A stretch of DNA of 64,000 nucleotides, taken from positions 186,001-250,000 of the forward strand of contig JANNAT010000141.1 of the NCBI GenBank assembly GCA_031384605.1, in the 5' to 3' direction. The notes beneath the pieces were generated by a model. That model ran no database searches and was not told where the DNA came from. It worked only from the letters and a program-made list of their open reading frames with translations. This document shows, one piece after another, positions 8,168-16,594 of this stretch. This DNA comes from JANNAT01 sp031384605 (GTDB lineage: Bacteria > Pseudomonadota > Alphaproteobacteria > Rhodobacterales > Rhodobacteraceae). A program made the position numbers and the translations under genes. Every line of letters begins with the position of its first letter. The first letter of the stretch is position 1.

Positions 8168-9826
8168 ATGAATATGACGGCTGACTATGTAATCATCGGG
8201 TCGGGGTCTGCGGGGGCAGCACTTGCCTATCGGCTTGCCGAAGCGGGCAAACGCGTTGTGGTGATCGAACAGGGCGGCAGTGATGCAGGCCCGTTCATTC
8301 AGATGCCCGCCGCACTGTCGTATCCAATGAATATGGGGATGTATAATTGGGGGTTTCAAACCGAACCGGAACCGCATCTGGGGGGCCGGGTTTTGGCCAC
8401 CCCGCGCGGCAAGGTTCTGGGGGGATCATCTTCTATCAACGGTATGGTTTACGTGCGCGGTCACGCCCGCGATTTTGACACCTGGGAAGAAATGGGGGCA
8501 ACCGGCTGGGGCTATGCCGATGTGCTGCCCTATTTTCAGCGCATGGAAAACTGGCACAGCGACGAGGGGGATGCGGCGTTTCGCGGGGCTTCGGGGCCGT
8601 TGCACATCACCCGTGGCCCGCGATCCAACCCGCTGTTTGACGCCTTTATCAACGCCGGCGTTCAAGCGGGTTATCCGGTGACGCGCGATTACAACGGCCA
8701 GGTGCAAGAAGGGTTTGGCCCGATGGAGGCGACAATCTGGAAAGGACGGCGCTGGTCGGTGGCCAATGCCTACCTGCGGCCAGCGATCAAAGCGGGCAAT
8801 GTGGCGGTGGTGCGGGGTTTCGCGCGCAGGGTCGTGATTGAAAATGGCCGCGCGGTGGGGGTGGAAATTCTGCGCGGCGGGCAGATCGAAGTGATCCGTG
8901 CAGGCGTTGAAGTGATTGTGGCGGCGTCGTCCATCAACACGCCAAAACTGTTGATGTTGTCGGGGATTGGGGCGGGTGCCGATCTGGCGGCGCAAGGCAT
9001 CGAGGTGGTTGCCAACCGCCCCGGCGTGGGCGCGAACCTGCAGGATCATCTTGAGATTTACATGCAGTATCAATCCAGCCAGCCGATAACCCTTTATAAA
9101 CATTGGAACCTTTGGGGAAAGGCGATGATCGGCGCGCAGTGGTTGTTTTCCGGGCGGGGGTTGGGGGCGTCAAATCAGTTTGAATCTTGTGCGTTTATCC
9201 GCTCACAAGCCGGTATTGATTATCCCGACATTCAGTATCACTTCCTGCCCATCGCGGTGCGCTATGATGGCCGTGCAGTGGCGGCGGGGCATGGGTTTCA
9301 GGCCCATGTCGGCCCGATGCGCAGTAAATCGCGGGGCGCCGTAACCTTGCGATCGCCCGATCCGATGGACGCACCCCGCATTCAGTTCAACTATATGTCG
9401 CACCCCGATGATTGGGATGAATTTCGCCGCTGCATCCGCCTGACCCGTGAGATTTTTGGCCAATCGGCGTTTCAGCCCTTTGTGAAATCAGAAATTCAGC
9501 CGGGCGCGGGCGTGCAAACCGATGATCATCTGGATGATTTTCTGCGCCAGCACGTCGAAAGCGCCTATCACCCCTGCGGCACCGCGCGGATGGGGCGGCG
9601 CGATGACCCGATGGCGGTGGTTGATCCCGAATGCCGGGTGATCGGAGTGGACGGCTTGCGCGTGGCGGATAGTTCGATCTTTCCGCAAGTGACCAATGGC
9701 AATCTGAACGCGCCGTCGATCATGGCGGGGGAAAAGGCCGCGGATCATATCTTGGGGCGGGTGCCGCTGCCGCGGTCTAACCTGCAGCCGTTGCTGAACC
9801 CGAATTGGCGCACATCACAGCGGTAA
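8168..9826 (+). CDS. betA: Choline dehydrogenase
   Basis: 552 residues. GMC oxidoreductase oxidising choline to betaine aldehyde (and possibly on to betaine) with FAD. Visible: N-terminal dinucleotide fold GSGSAGAALAYRLAE, the GMC signature region GKVLGGSSSINGMVY, and the active-site HPCGTARMG near residue 470. A second ATG at 8174 is an alternative start. No betB (betaine aldehyde dehydrogenase) or betC follows in this window, so the second step must be encoded elsewhere. Confidence 0.95.
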   Translation: MNMTADYVIIGSGSAGAALAYRLAEAGKRVVVIEQGGSDAGPFIQMPAALSYPMNMGMYNWGFQTEPEPHLGGRVLATPRGKVLGGSSSINGMVYVRGHARDFDTWEEMGATGWGYADVLPYFQRMENWHSDEGDAAFRGASGPLHITRGPRSNPLFDAFINAGVQAGYPVTRDYNGQVQEGFGPMEATIWKGRRWSVANAYLRPAIKAGNVAVVRGFARRVVIENGRAVGVEILRGGQIEVIRAGVEVIVAASSINTPKLLMLSGIGAGADLAAQGIEVVANRPGVGANLQDHLEIYMQYQSSQPITLYKHWNLWGKAMIGAQWLFSGRGLGASNQFESCAFIRSQAGIDYPDIQYHFLPIAVRYDGRAVAAGHGFQAHVGPMRSKSRGAVTLRSPDPMDAPRIQFNYMSHPDDWDEFRRCIRLTREIFGQSAFQPFVKSEIQPGAGVQTDDHLDDFLRQHVESAYHPCGTARMGRRDDPMAVVDPECRVIGVDGLRVADSSIFPQVTNGNLNAPSIMAGEKAADHILGRVPLPRSNLQPLLNPNWRTSQR

Positions 9827-9916
9827 CGTCAGAGTCTTCGCCGGGGCGCAGGCGTGCCGGGACGCTTGATGGCATTTCGTAGATCGGGGCGTGCCCCAAC
9901 CAACCTACGGGTGCTT

Positions 9917-11006
9917 TTATCTCGCGACGACCTCATATCGCCCGGTCATGCCAGCAGCGATATGGTCGTTGACATGACAGTGATACATCCAGATTCCGGC
10001 GTTGTCAGGCACCATATCTGCAACAACCGTTGTCGCCGGCAAAAGTTCAGCGACGTCTTCCCTGTGTCCGCCGATCAATACGGTATTGCCGTGCCAATGT
10101 GGCGTGTGCAAGTCAACTTCGGTTCCAAGCGCCATCACATACCACCGCACCCGTTCACCCACCTTGATCACAGGCATTGGCATATTGCCGTAAACGTAAC
10201 CGTTGATGGAATGCATCAGGTTGGATTCCCCGAACTCTTCGTCCTCAAGGTCCGGCTTGGTAAGCTTTGTGATCATGCTGTCAAGAAACAGGCTTTGATT
10301 CTCATCCATAACACTGAACATGCTGAACACCTCGCGGTCGACATCTGCAGGCATGCCCTCGGGGTTCGCCTCTCCGGCGCGGGTTATGACAATCGCCCCG
10401 AAAAGCCCGGTATTGGTGTCGCGCACTTCATCGACATGGCTGTGATAAAGCCAGACCACAGAACTGGGATCGGCGGGGCCGGGACCGGCGCGTTCCGGCA
10501 CCGACCAGCGATAGGTATGACTGGCACCGGGCGGCACATGGTCATCGGCCATGTCTGCCGCGCTGGAGCCGTCATTGGTCATCGAGCCTTCTGAATCCTT
10601 TAAATAAAACACGCCGTGCGGGTGAACCGAGACGGGCATCGTGGTTTTGTTACGGAAGACCACGACTATCTCGTCGCCGACGGAGGCATGGATAATGGGC
10701 CCAAGAATGCCGTTGCTGGGATCCGCGCTTAGATCCTGCTGACTAAACCCTTCGTCAAGATAGCCAAAAAACGGGCCTTTCGGTAGATGTGTCCGATCCG
10801 TGAGGGGCCGGACTCGACAAACACTTTCTGTTCGTCGGTGAATTCCATGCCCATCATTCCATCGCGGCCGTCAGGCGCATAGTCCCATTCCACTTCCTAG
10901 GCTGCGATATAGTAAGTGCGAACAATAGCCCCTTCTGCGTAAACAGCAAAGCCGGTGAAGGCGAGCCAAAGCGCGGCACCGGCCGCAGCAAGGCGTAAAA
11001 ATCCAT
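9917..11006 (-). pseudogene. Two-domain multicopper oxidase, disrupted
   Basis: The intact part (9917-10663, 248 residues) holds all copper-binding motifs of a laccase-like oxidase: HPHG, YHSH, HTPHWHG and HCHVNDHIAAGM. The amino-terminal part is broken. From the apparent ATG at 11006, a run of five T on the coding strand (plus coordinates 10997-11001) puts the start out of frame with a signal peptide (ending GFAVYA). An in-frame TAG occurs at 10899-10897 after TYYIAA, and a further frame change lies around 10770-10830 between KVFVES and GPFFGYLDEG. Three lesions make a functional full-length product unlikely. Neighbours are unrelated. Confidence 0.85.
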
Positions 11007-11009
11007 TTT

Positions 11010-11337
11010 ATTGATTCGAAGGTTGATTTGATAAGCATGCTAATAATCTCCAGATTGCAAAAAATTGCTGATCTCAGAAAATATATTTGACTTATTTTAC
11101 GCTATCAAAAGCCGACTACTATTCAAGCGATTCGTTAAACTCCATCGCAACAGTTACTCACCCGATCACCCGCTCAAACTTCGGTCACTCGCGTTTTGCT
11201 TATCCCCGAATGCGCGTGCGTCACCACTCGTCCGGCCAATGGCCGCTTTGGGGCAAACAAGGACTTATTGCTTGAATTTACCTGCCCCTGCACATCAATC
11301 GCCGCTGCGTCTGCGCCGGGGGGCAGAGTTGCCAGAC
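11010..11337. other. Gene-free spacer, AT-rich at its left end
   Basis: About 330 bp between the oxidase relic and the exporter gene. The first 100 bp are AT-rich, which fits an upstream region of the relic. Two short overlapping plus-strand frames (11065-11349 and 11087-11275) have no recognisable content. No gene, RNA or repeat is supported here. Confidence 0.5.
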
Positions 11338-12555
11338 CTAACCCCTTAAATCGAGTGCCTTTGCCCGTCTGATCACCACTAAGATAGCCAAAAGCGATGC
11401 AATAGATGACGCCAGCATTAGCAGGATCAAAGGCATTTCGGTTGATCCGGGCGGCAGCAGATATCCTGCCAATGCGGCCAAAGCCGCCCCACCACCGATG
11501 GAAATTGCGCCGCCAAGACCCGAGGCCGTGCCTGCAAGTTCGGGTCGCACCGATAAAATACCGGCATTGGCCGATGGCAGACCGATGCCGTTGCCCAAGC
11601 CCATAAAGATGGTCAGACTGAAGAACACCACAGGGCCAGACAGGCCAAAGGCGGTGATCGCGGCCAAAAGGGCAAGTCCCGATGTTGTCACAACAGCGCC
11701 GATCAGCACCATACGGTTCATCCCCAGCCGCACTGAAAATCTGCCCGCGATGAAGTTGCCGCCAGCATAACCCACTGCCGTGATGGCAAACAAAGCGCCT
11801 ATTTGTGAGGATGTTAGCCCGAAAACCACGTTACCCACATAGGGTGCCCCGCCCAGAAACGCAAAGAAGCAGCCTGATGCAAACGCCGACGACAGGCAGT
11901 ATCCCCAGAACCGCCGCGACGATAAAAGCGCCGGGTATTGGCGCAATTGATTGGCGACGCTTACGTTTCGCAACGTCGCCGTTTCGCCCAGATCGGCCCA
12001 GCACAGCGCCAGCACCACCACCCCCAACCCCAACAACAGCCCGAAATTTGCCTGCCAGCCATAGGCCTGATCCAACACTCCGCCGATCACCGGACCAATC
12101 ATTGGCACAAGGCTCATCCCCATGGTGACATAGCCGATCATGGAAGCCGCCTCGGCGTCGGCCACCATATCGCGCACGACGGCGCGGGACAGAACCATAC
12201 CGGTGGCCACAATCGCCTGCGCCATGCGAAAAATCAGAAACACAGTGGCGTTGGGGGCCAGCAGCGTGCCAACCGTCGCGATCAGGAACAACACCAGCGC
12301 CCACAAAATCACCACACGCCGCCCATACCTGTCGGATACCGGGCCAATCACGATCTGCAACACCGCCGACAGCGCCAGATACAGTGCCACTGACAACTGC
12401 ATCTGCGCATAGGGCACGCCAAACCACGCGGCCATGCCGGGCAGGGACGGCAAGAAGATATTCATCGTCAACGCCGCCAGACCCGCCAACAGCGTCAGGG
12501 TCAGAATCTTTGGCGGGCTGGTGCGGTCAAGGAATTGCGATGCGATTTTGGTCAT
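11338..12555 (-). CDS. MFS multidrug exporter, Bcr/CflA family
   Basis: 405 residues from ATG 12555 (MTKIASQFLDR); a frame from 12639 adds 28 residues without membrane character. Twelve hydrophobic spans. The DHA1 motif A is recognisable as GPVSDRYGRRVV between spans 2 and 3. The family exports bicyclomycin, sulfonamides, chloramphenicol or peptides; substrate here is unknown. Single gene, convergent with nothing on its left and divergent from pccB on its right. Confidence 0.88.
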   Translation of the reverse strand: MTKIASQFLDRTSPPKILTLTLLAGLAALTMNIFLPSLPGMAAWFGVPYAQMQLSVALYLALSAVLQIVIGPVSDRYGRRVVILWALVLFLIATVGTLLAPNATVFLIFRMAQAIVATGMVLSRAVVRDMVADAEAASMIGYVTMGMSLVPMIGPVIGGVLDQAYGWQANFGLLLGLGVVVLALCWADLGETATLRNVSVANQLRQYPALLSSRRFWGYCLSSAFASGCFFAFLGGAPYVGNVVFGLTSSQIGALFAITAVGYAGGNFIAGRFSVRLGMNRMVLIGAVVTTSGLALLAAITAFGLSGPVVFFSLTIFMGLGNGIGLPSANAGILSVRPELAGTASGLGGAISIGGGAALAALAGYLLPPGSTEMPLILLMLASSIASLLAILVVIRRAKALDLRG

Positions 12556-12742
12556 ATGCCGCCCTAAACCCGGCAAGCCACGATGTCCATGCGCGGGAAA
12601 ACACATCTGGCTGTGCGCAGATGCAACCACGCCTATCAATAAACAGCATCTGCAGGGTCATATCTGCTGGTCGGGCCGCTCAAATCCGCTTTGCCCCCGC
12701 CCGTGCGGCAGATAAGGTGGTGGAAATCCTGAAAGGGCCGAC

Positions 12743-14275
12743 ATGTCAGATATCTTGCAACAGTTGGAAGATCGCCGCGCCGTGGCCCGTCTGGGTGGCG
12801 GTCAGCACCGCATCGACGCCCAACACGCCAAGGGCAAACTGACGGCGCGCGAACGTATCGAGCTTTTGTTGGATGAGGGTAGTTTCGAAGAGTTTGACAT
12901 GTTCGTCGCACACCGCTGTGTTGATTTTGGCATGGCCGCAGACCGCCCGGCAGGCGACGGTGTGGTTACCGGCTGGGGCACGGTGAATGGCCGGATGGTC
13001 TATGTTTACAGTCAGGATTTCACAGTGTTTGGCGGATCACTGTCGGAAACCCATGCGCAGAAAATCTGTAAGATCATGGACATGGCAATGCAAAATGGCG
13101 CACCCGTGATCGGGTTGAACGATTCAGGTGGCGCGCGCATCCAAGAAGGTGTGGCCAGTCTGGCAGGCTATGCCGAAGTGTTTCAGCGCAATGTATTGGC
13201 GTCGGGCGTCGTGCCGCAAATATCGGTTATCATGGGGCCTTGTGCGGGGGGGGCGGTGTATTCGCCTGCGATCACCGACTTTATTTTCATGGTCAAGGAC
13301 AGCAGCTATATGTTCGTGACCGGCCCCGATGTGGTAAAGACGGTCACGAATGAGATTGTCACTGCCGAACAATTGGGGGGGGCGTCGACCCATACCAAGA
13401 AATCATCGGTGGCGGATGGCGCGTTTGAAAATGATGTCGAGGCTTTGGCCGAGATCAGGCGGCTGGTGGATTTTCTGCCCAAGAACAACCGCGAAAAGGC
13501 ACCGGTGCGGCCGTTTTTCGATGATCCGGCGCGGGTGGAACCCAGTTTGGACACGTTGATCCCGGAAAACCCCAATCAGCCCTATGATATGAAAGAGCTG
13601 ATCCTGAAAATCGCGGACGAGGCGGATTTCTTTGAAATTCAAGCGGCTTATGCCGCCAATATCATCACCGGGTTCATTCGCATCGAAGGCCAGTCAGTGG
13701 GGGTGGTGGCCAATCAGCCAATGGTGCTGGCGGGCTGTCTGGATATTGATGCCAGCCGCAAGGCCGCCCGGTTTGTGCGGTTTTGTGATGCGTTCGAAAT
13801 CCCGATCCTGACGCTGGTTGATGTGCCGGGGTTTTTGCCGGGTGTGGCGCAGGAACTGGGCGGCGTGATCAAGCACGGTGCCAAACTGCTGTTTGCTTAC
13901 GGTGAGGCGACGGTGCCCAAAGTGACGGTGATCACCCGCAAGGCATACGGTGGGGCGTATGATGTTATGGCAAGCAAACATTTGCGCGGCGATTTCAACT
14001 ATGCTTGGCCCACAGCGGAAATCGCCGTGATGGGGGCCAAAGGGGCGGTGGAGATTTTGTATCGCAGCGAATTGGGCGATAAGGCCAAGATCGCAGAGCG
14101 GGTAAAAGACTATGAACAGCGCTTTGCGAACCCGTTTGTGGCGGCGGAAAAGGGCTTTATCGACGAAGTGATCATGCCTGCATCCACCCGCCGCCGGGTG
14201 GCGCGGGCGTTTGCGTCTTTGCGGGGTAAAAAGCTGACAAACCCGTGGAAGAAACACGACAACATTCCGCTATAG
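12743..14275 (+). CDS. pccB: Propionyl-CoA carboxylase, carboxyltransferase (beta) subunit
   Basis: 510 residues. Transfers carboxyl from carboxybiotin to propionyl-CoA, giving methylmalonyl-CoA. Crotonase-like carboxyltransferase halves are visible, with oxyanion-hole glycines in the segments GGARIQEG, GPCAGGAVYSP and, in the second half, YGGAYDVM. Length is normal. It opens a block with pccA (16.6 kb) and mcm (19.1 kb), together converting propionyl-CoA to succinyl-CoA. Confidence 0.96.
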   Translation: MSDILQQLEDRRAVARLGGGQHRIDAQHAKGKLTARERIELLLDEGSFEEFDMFVAHRCVDFGMAADRPAGDGVVTGWGTVNGRMVYVYSQDFTVFGGSLSETHAQKICKIMDMAMQNGAPVIGLNDSGGARIQEGVASLAGYAEVFQRNVLASGVVPQISVIMGPCAGGAVYSPAITDFIFMVKDSSYMFVTGPDVVKTVTNEIVTAEQLGGASTHTKKSSVADGAFENDVEALAEIRRLVDFLPKNNREKAPVRPFFDDPARVEPSLDTLIPENPNQPYDMKELILKIADEADFFEIQAAYAANIITGFIRIEGQSVGVVANQPMVLAGCLDIDASRKAARFVRFCDAFEIPILTLVDVPGFLPGVAQELGGVIKHGAKLLFAYGEATVPKVTVITRKAYGGAYDVMASKHLRGDFNYAWPTAEIAVMGAKGAVEILYRSELGDKAKIAERVKDYEQRFANPFVAAEKGFIDEVIMPASTRRRVARAFASLRGKKLTNPWKKHDNIPL

Positions 14276-14325
14276 TTGAAACAAATCAAAGATAATGGCG
14301 GTAAGTTGCGGATCGCGGGGGGAAA

Positions 14326-14721
14326 ATGACTGAATATTCGCTTGTGCAATCCGATGACGTGCAAGTGATCCCCGGCACGGATGACGTGATCGTGGTGCCG
14401 TCCGGGCAGTTGATCACGTTGCAAGATGTCATTTGGAATGCCCCCGGCCCCTTTGGGCTGGTGGCGCGGTTCAGGTTTGTGGCCCCTGCGATTGCGCGCG
14501 GTGACGGGGCGATGGATTTTGGCACCGCCAGTGCGGATATGCTGCATTTGTGCCAGACTTATGCGCTGGCGCGCGTGGCCGATCTGGGGCCGGCACCCAG
14601 CCAGATTATCATCTCGTTTGCCAGTGCACCTGTGCCCTTTGGGGCCGCCGCGCCCGATGTGACGCAGTTTTTTGAGGCTTACCGCGTGGAAGATCAGACC
14701 TGTATATGGGAGCAGTTCTGA
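14326..14721 (+). CDS. Conserved hypothetical, DUF6497-like
   Basis: 131 residues, 50 bp after pccB. The core (VPSGQLITLQDV, RFRFVAPAI, MLHLCQ, ending TQFFEAYR...CIWEQF) resembles the uncharacterised DUF6497 family often found between pccB and pccA in Rhodobacteraceae. Related proteins usually carry a signal peptide; none is evident here, so the true start may differ or the protein may be cytoplasmic. Function unknown. Confidence 0.7.
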   Translation: MTEYSLVQSDDVQVIPGTDDVIVVPSGQLITLQDVIWNAPGPFGLVARFRFVAPAIARGDGAMDFGTASADMLHLCQTYALARVADLGPAPSQIIISFASAPVPFGAAAPDVTQFFEAYRVEDQTCIWEQF

Positions 14722-14923
14722 TGCGGGCACAAAATGTAGCGCCCGTTGCGCGGCAATCGCGGCCTGCTGATGTAGACATGCCACAGGCGCGGCCATTGGG
14801 CATATTTCCGTGTTATTCCCGGCATTTGTGGGCTATTGTTCATGTAGACCAGTCCCAAGTGGTCTATCCCTCGGAACGGGGGTCGGCACAATGCACGGCC
14901 CTTGAAAAAAATAGGAGTAGAGG

Positions 14924-15064
14924 ATGTCGAGCACTAAGATCACCGTTCTTGCACTGTGCATGGTTGCGTTCGTTGCAGCTTGTGCAAAGCCTGCCGAAGA
15001 AGTTGTTTACGTGGATGAACCAACCGTCACCACCGAACCCGTCTACACCGGTAAGTACAAGTAA
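14924..15064 (+). CDS. Small lipoprotein (46 residues)
   Basis: ATG 14924 with GGAGTAGAGG just upstream. Signal peptide ending in the lipobox VAAC (Cys near residue 21), then an acidic Pro/Thr/Val-rich stretch ending in TGKYK. It has a strong terminator 8 bp after its stop, so it is monocistronic. A clear paralogue lies at 15227-15358 with the same lipobox, the AKP after the Cys and the same GKYK ending. Probably anchored in the inner or outer membrane; role unknown. Confidence 0.8.
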   Translation: MSSTKITVLALCMVAFVAACAKPAEEVVYVDEPTVTTEPVYTGKYK

Positions 15065-15071
15065 CCATCAG

Positions 15072-15110
15072 GGGCGGGCGCCAAGGGCAAATGCCCGGCC
15101 CGCCCTTTTT
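15072..15110 (+). terminator. Rho-independent terminator after the first small lipoprotein
   Basis: GGGCGGGC (15072-15079) pairs with GCCCGCCC (15098-15105), with an internal GGGC/GCCC helix and a TTTTT tail. Confidence 0.9.
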
Positions 15111-15226
15111 CTGTCTGCGCACCCCGTATCGGCGGCTTATCACCGACCCTTGGTCTTGAACTTTGCCTGTGCGGATTGCGCCAACTATGGTGCCGACATT
15201 CGCAATGACAATAACTGGAGACCATC

Positions 15227-15358
15227 ATGCGGTCAGCATCTATTCTTGCCATTCTTCTTGTCACCGTGGTTGCAGCCTGTGCAAAACCTGTGCCAGAACC
15301 TATGCCCATCGAAGAACCACTTACGGTTGAGCCAGCCTCAACCGGCAAATACAAATGA
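15227..15358 (+). CDS. Small lipoprotein (43 residues), paralogue of 14924-15064
   Basis: ATG 15227 preceded by TGGAG. Signal peptide with lipobox VAAC, then AKPVPEP..., a Pro/Glu-rich linker and the ending STGKYK. Lipobox, the AKP after the Cys and the last four residues match the upstream paralogue, while the linker has diverged, as expected after tandem duplication under selection on both ends. Own terminator downstream. Function unknown. Confidence 0.8.
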   Translation: MRSASILAILLVTVVAACAKPVPEPMPIEEPLTVEPASTGKYK

Positions 15359-15365
15359 CTTGACC

Positions 15366-15393
15366 GGGCGGGCCGGATCATGTCGGCCCGCCC
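15366..15393 (+). terminator. Hairpin after the second small lipoprotein
   Basis: GGGCGGGCCG (15366-15375), 8-nt loop, CGGCCCGCCC (15384-15393). Very stable but followed by CGTTTG rather than a pure T run. Confidence 0.7.
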
Positions 15394-15427
15394 CGTTTGC
15401 CCGCCGTAAAGATGTAAAGGTGAGGCT

Positions 15428-15823
15428 ATGCTAAAGCATCGCGGCTTTCCGGGCCGCCTTCCCGGAACCGATTTCCAATTTGTCATCCGACGCGCCAACC
15501 TAAAGCGGGAAGGCGTGTCTAAAATCGTTGCGCGCGAACGCTTTCGCGACCGCAAACAAGCCGATCGCAAGGCCGATGCGGGGTTTATGGCCGCGTTGTG
15601 GGCGCAGTTCGGCGAAGAGGTGTTTGAACGCGGCAATCTGGATGCGGGGCGGCTAAGTTGGCTGTTTGGCCGCGAAGTTGTGCCCGCGACAGACCCGTTT
15701 GATCCGGCATCCTATGATGCGTTGCTGCGGATTGATGTCAAACGTGCAACGGCGGCCTTCCCCGAAATCTTTGCCGCCGATGCGCCAAAAATGGTTTGGG
15801 ATGACGACGAGGATGATGATTAA
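15428..15823 (+). CDS. Conserved hypothetical protein
   Basis: 131 residues, soluble, no signal peptide. Basic N-terminal half (RRANLKREGVSK, RERFRDRKQADRKA) and an acidic C-terminal tail (VWDDDEDDD). GTGAGG (15420-15425) is a good ribosome site. I recognise no domain. Proteins of this size and charge pattern are seen between pccB and pccA in related genomes, so a role linked to this block is possible but unproven. Confidence 0.7.
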   Translation: MLKHRGFPGRLPGTDFQFVIRRANLKREGVSKIVARERFRDRKQADRKADAGFMAALWAQFGEEVFERGNLDAGRLSWLFGREVVPATDPFDPASYDALLRIDVKRATAAFPEIFAADAPKMVWDDDEDDD

Positions 15824-15994
15824 GCATGAATCCGCGCAACGCTATCGCCGTTTGGCAGCATGTCGCGCATCGGGCAAAGCGCCCGCATTCAGGCTTTGCC
15901 ATTGTGCAGGCCTTGGGCAATTCTGAAACTGCGCCCGCTGTTTTGCAAACCTGCTCAGACGGCGGGCAAGACTGTTACCCTTTCCCTTCCCCTT

Positions 15995-16024
15995 GGTCCG
16001 GCCCCACGCGGGTCGGACCCTTTT
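15995..16024 (+). terminator. Terminator after the 15428-15823 gene
   Basis: GGTCCG-G-CCC (15995-16004) pairs with GGG-T-CGGACC around a 4-nt loop, followed by CTTTTA. It lies in the 334-bp gap 15824-16157, in which I see no further gene; the right end of the gap is the leader of the lipoprotein at 16158. Confidence 0.8.
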
Positions 16025-16157
16025 ACACAGTAGCAAAGGGCGAGATTGAGCGCAGTTGTGCCATCTGCGTGATGTGTCACATTTTTTGGTTTGCTTTTTC
16101 GGGACTTGCTGTAGAATCACCTTCAATAACAACAAACAACCGAGGCAGAAAATTATC

Positions 16158-16367
16158 ATGCGCAATACCGTTATCCTATTGGCTATCCTTTCGATGCCAC
16201 TTGCTGGCTGTATGCAAGATCCGGCATCTCGCGGCCTTGCTGGCGCTGCGGCGGGTGCAGCACTTGCCGATCTTACCGATAACAACGCGCTTACCGGTGC
16301 GCTTATTGGCGGACTGGCTGGTGCTGCGACGTGCGGCGTTAACGTCGGTCTGCCGCCCTGCTATTGA
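16158..16367 (+). CDS. Glycine-zipper lipoprotein (69 residues)
   Basis: ATG 16158. Signal peptide with lipobox LAGC (Cys18), then a Gly/Ala-rich segment (GLAGAAAGAALADL, GALIGGLAGAATCG) of glycine-zipper type, ending in a short tail with two further cysteines. Such proteins insert in or coat the outer membrane. It has its own terminator (16409-16448) and sits just upstream of pccA. Confidence 0.8.
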   Translation: MRNTVILLAILSMPLAGCMQDPASRGLAGAAAGAALADLTDNNALTGALIGGLAGAATCGVNVGLPPCY

Positions 16368-16408
16368 TCTGATCCGGCGCATTGCTTTTGCGCCAACGAT
16401 GCTAAACC

Positions 16409-16448
16409 AGCGGTCATCCGGGGTTTCCCCTTGGATGGCCGCTTTTTT
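16409..16448 (+). terminator. Rho-independent terminator after the glycine-zipper lipoprotein
   Basis: AGCGGTCATCC (16409-16419) pairs with GGATGGCCGCT (16433-16443, one G-U) and is followed by TTTTT. Confidence 0.9.
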
Positions 16449-16594
16449 GCATTCAGCCGACAGCGTTATACCCCTTAGGGTGGGATGGATTTACATTGAA
16501 TCGGAAATCGCTGCCTCTCGCGTGCGCTCGACCGCGTTTTCCGATATGAGATATTTCCATGAAAATCCATCCCGCTTTTACCGGAGTTTCGCCA

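Noticed and set aside
11065..11349. 94-residue frame in the spacer before the exporter
   Set aside because: No recognisable motif, no ribosome site, and it reads into the convergent gene end.
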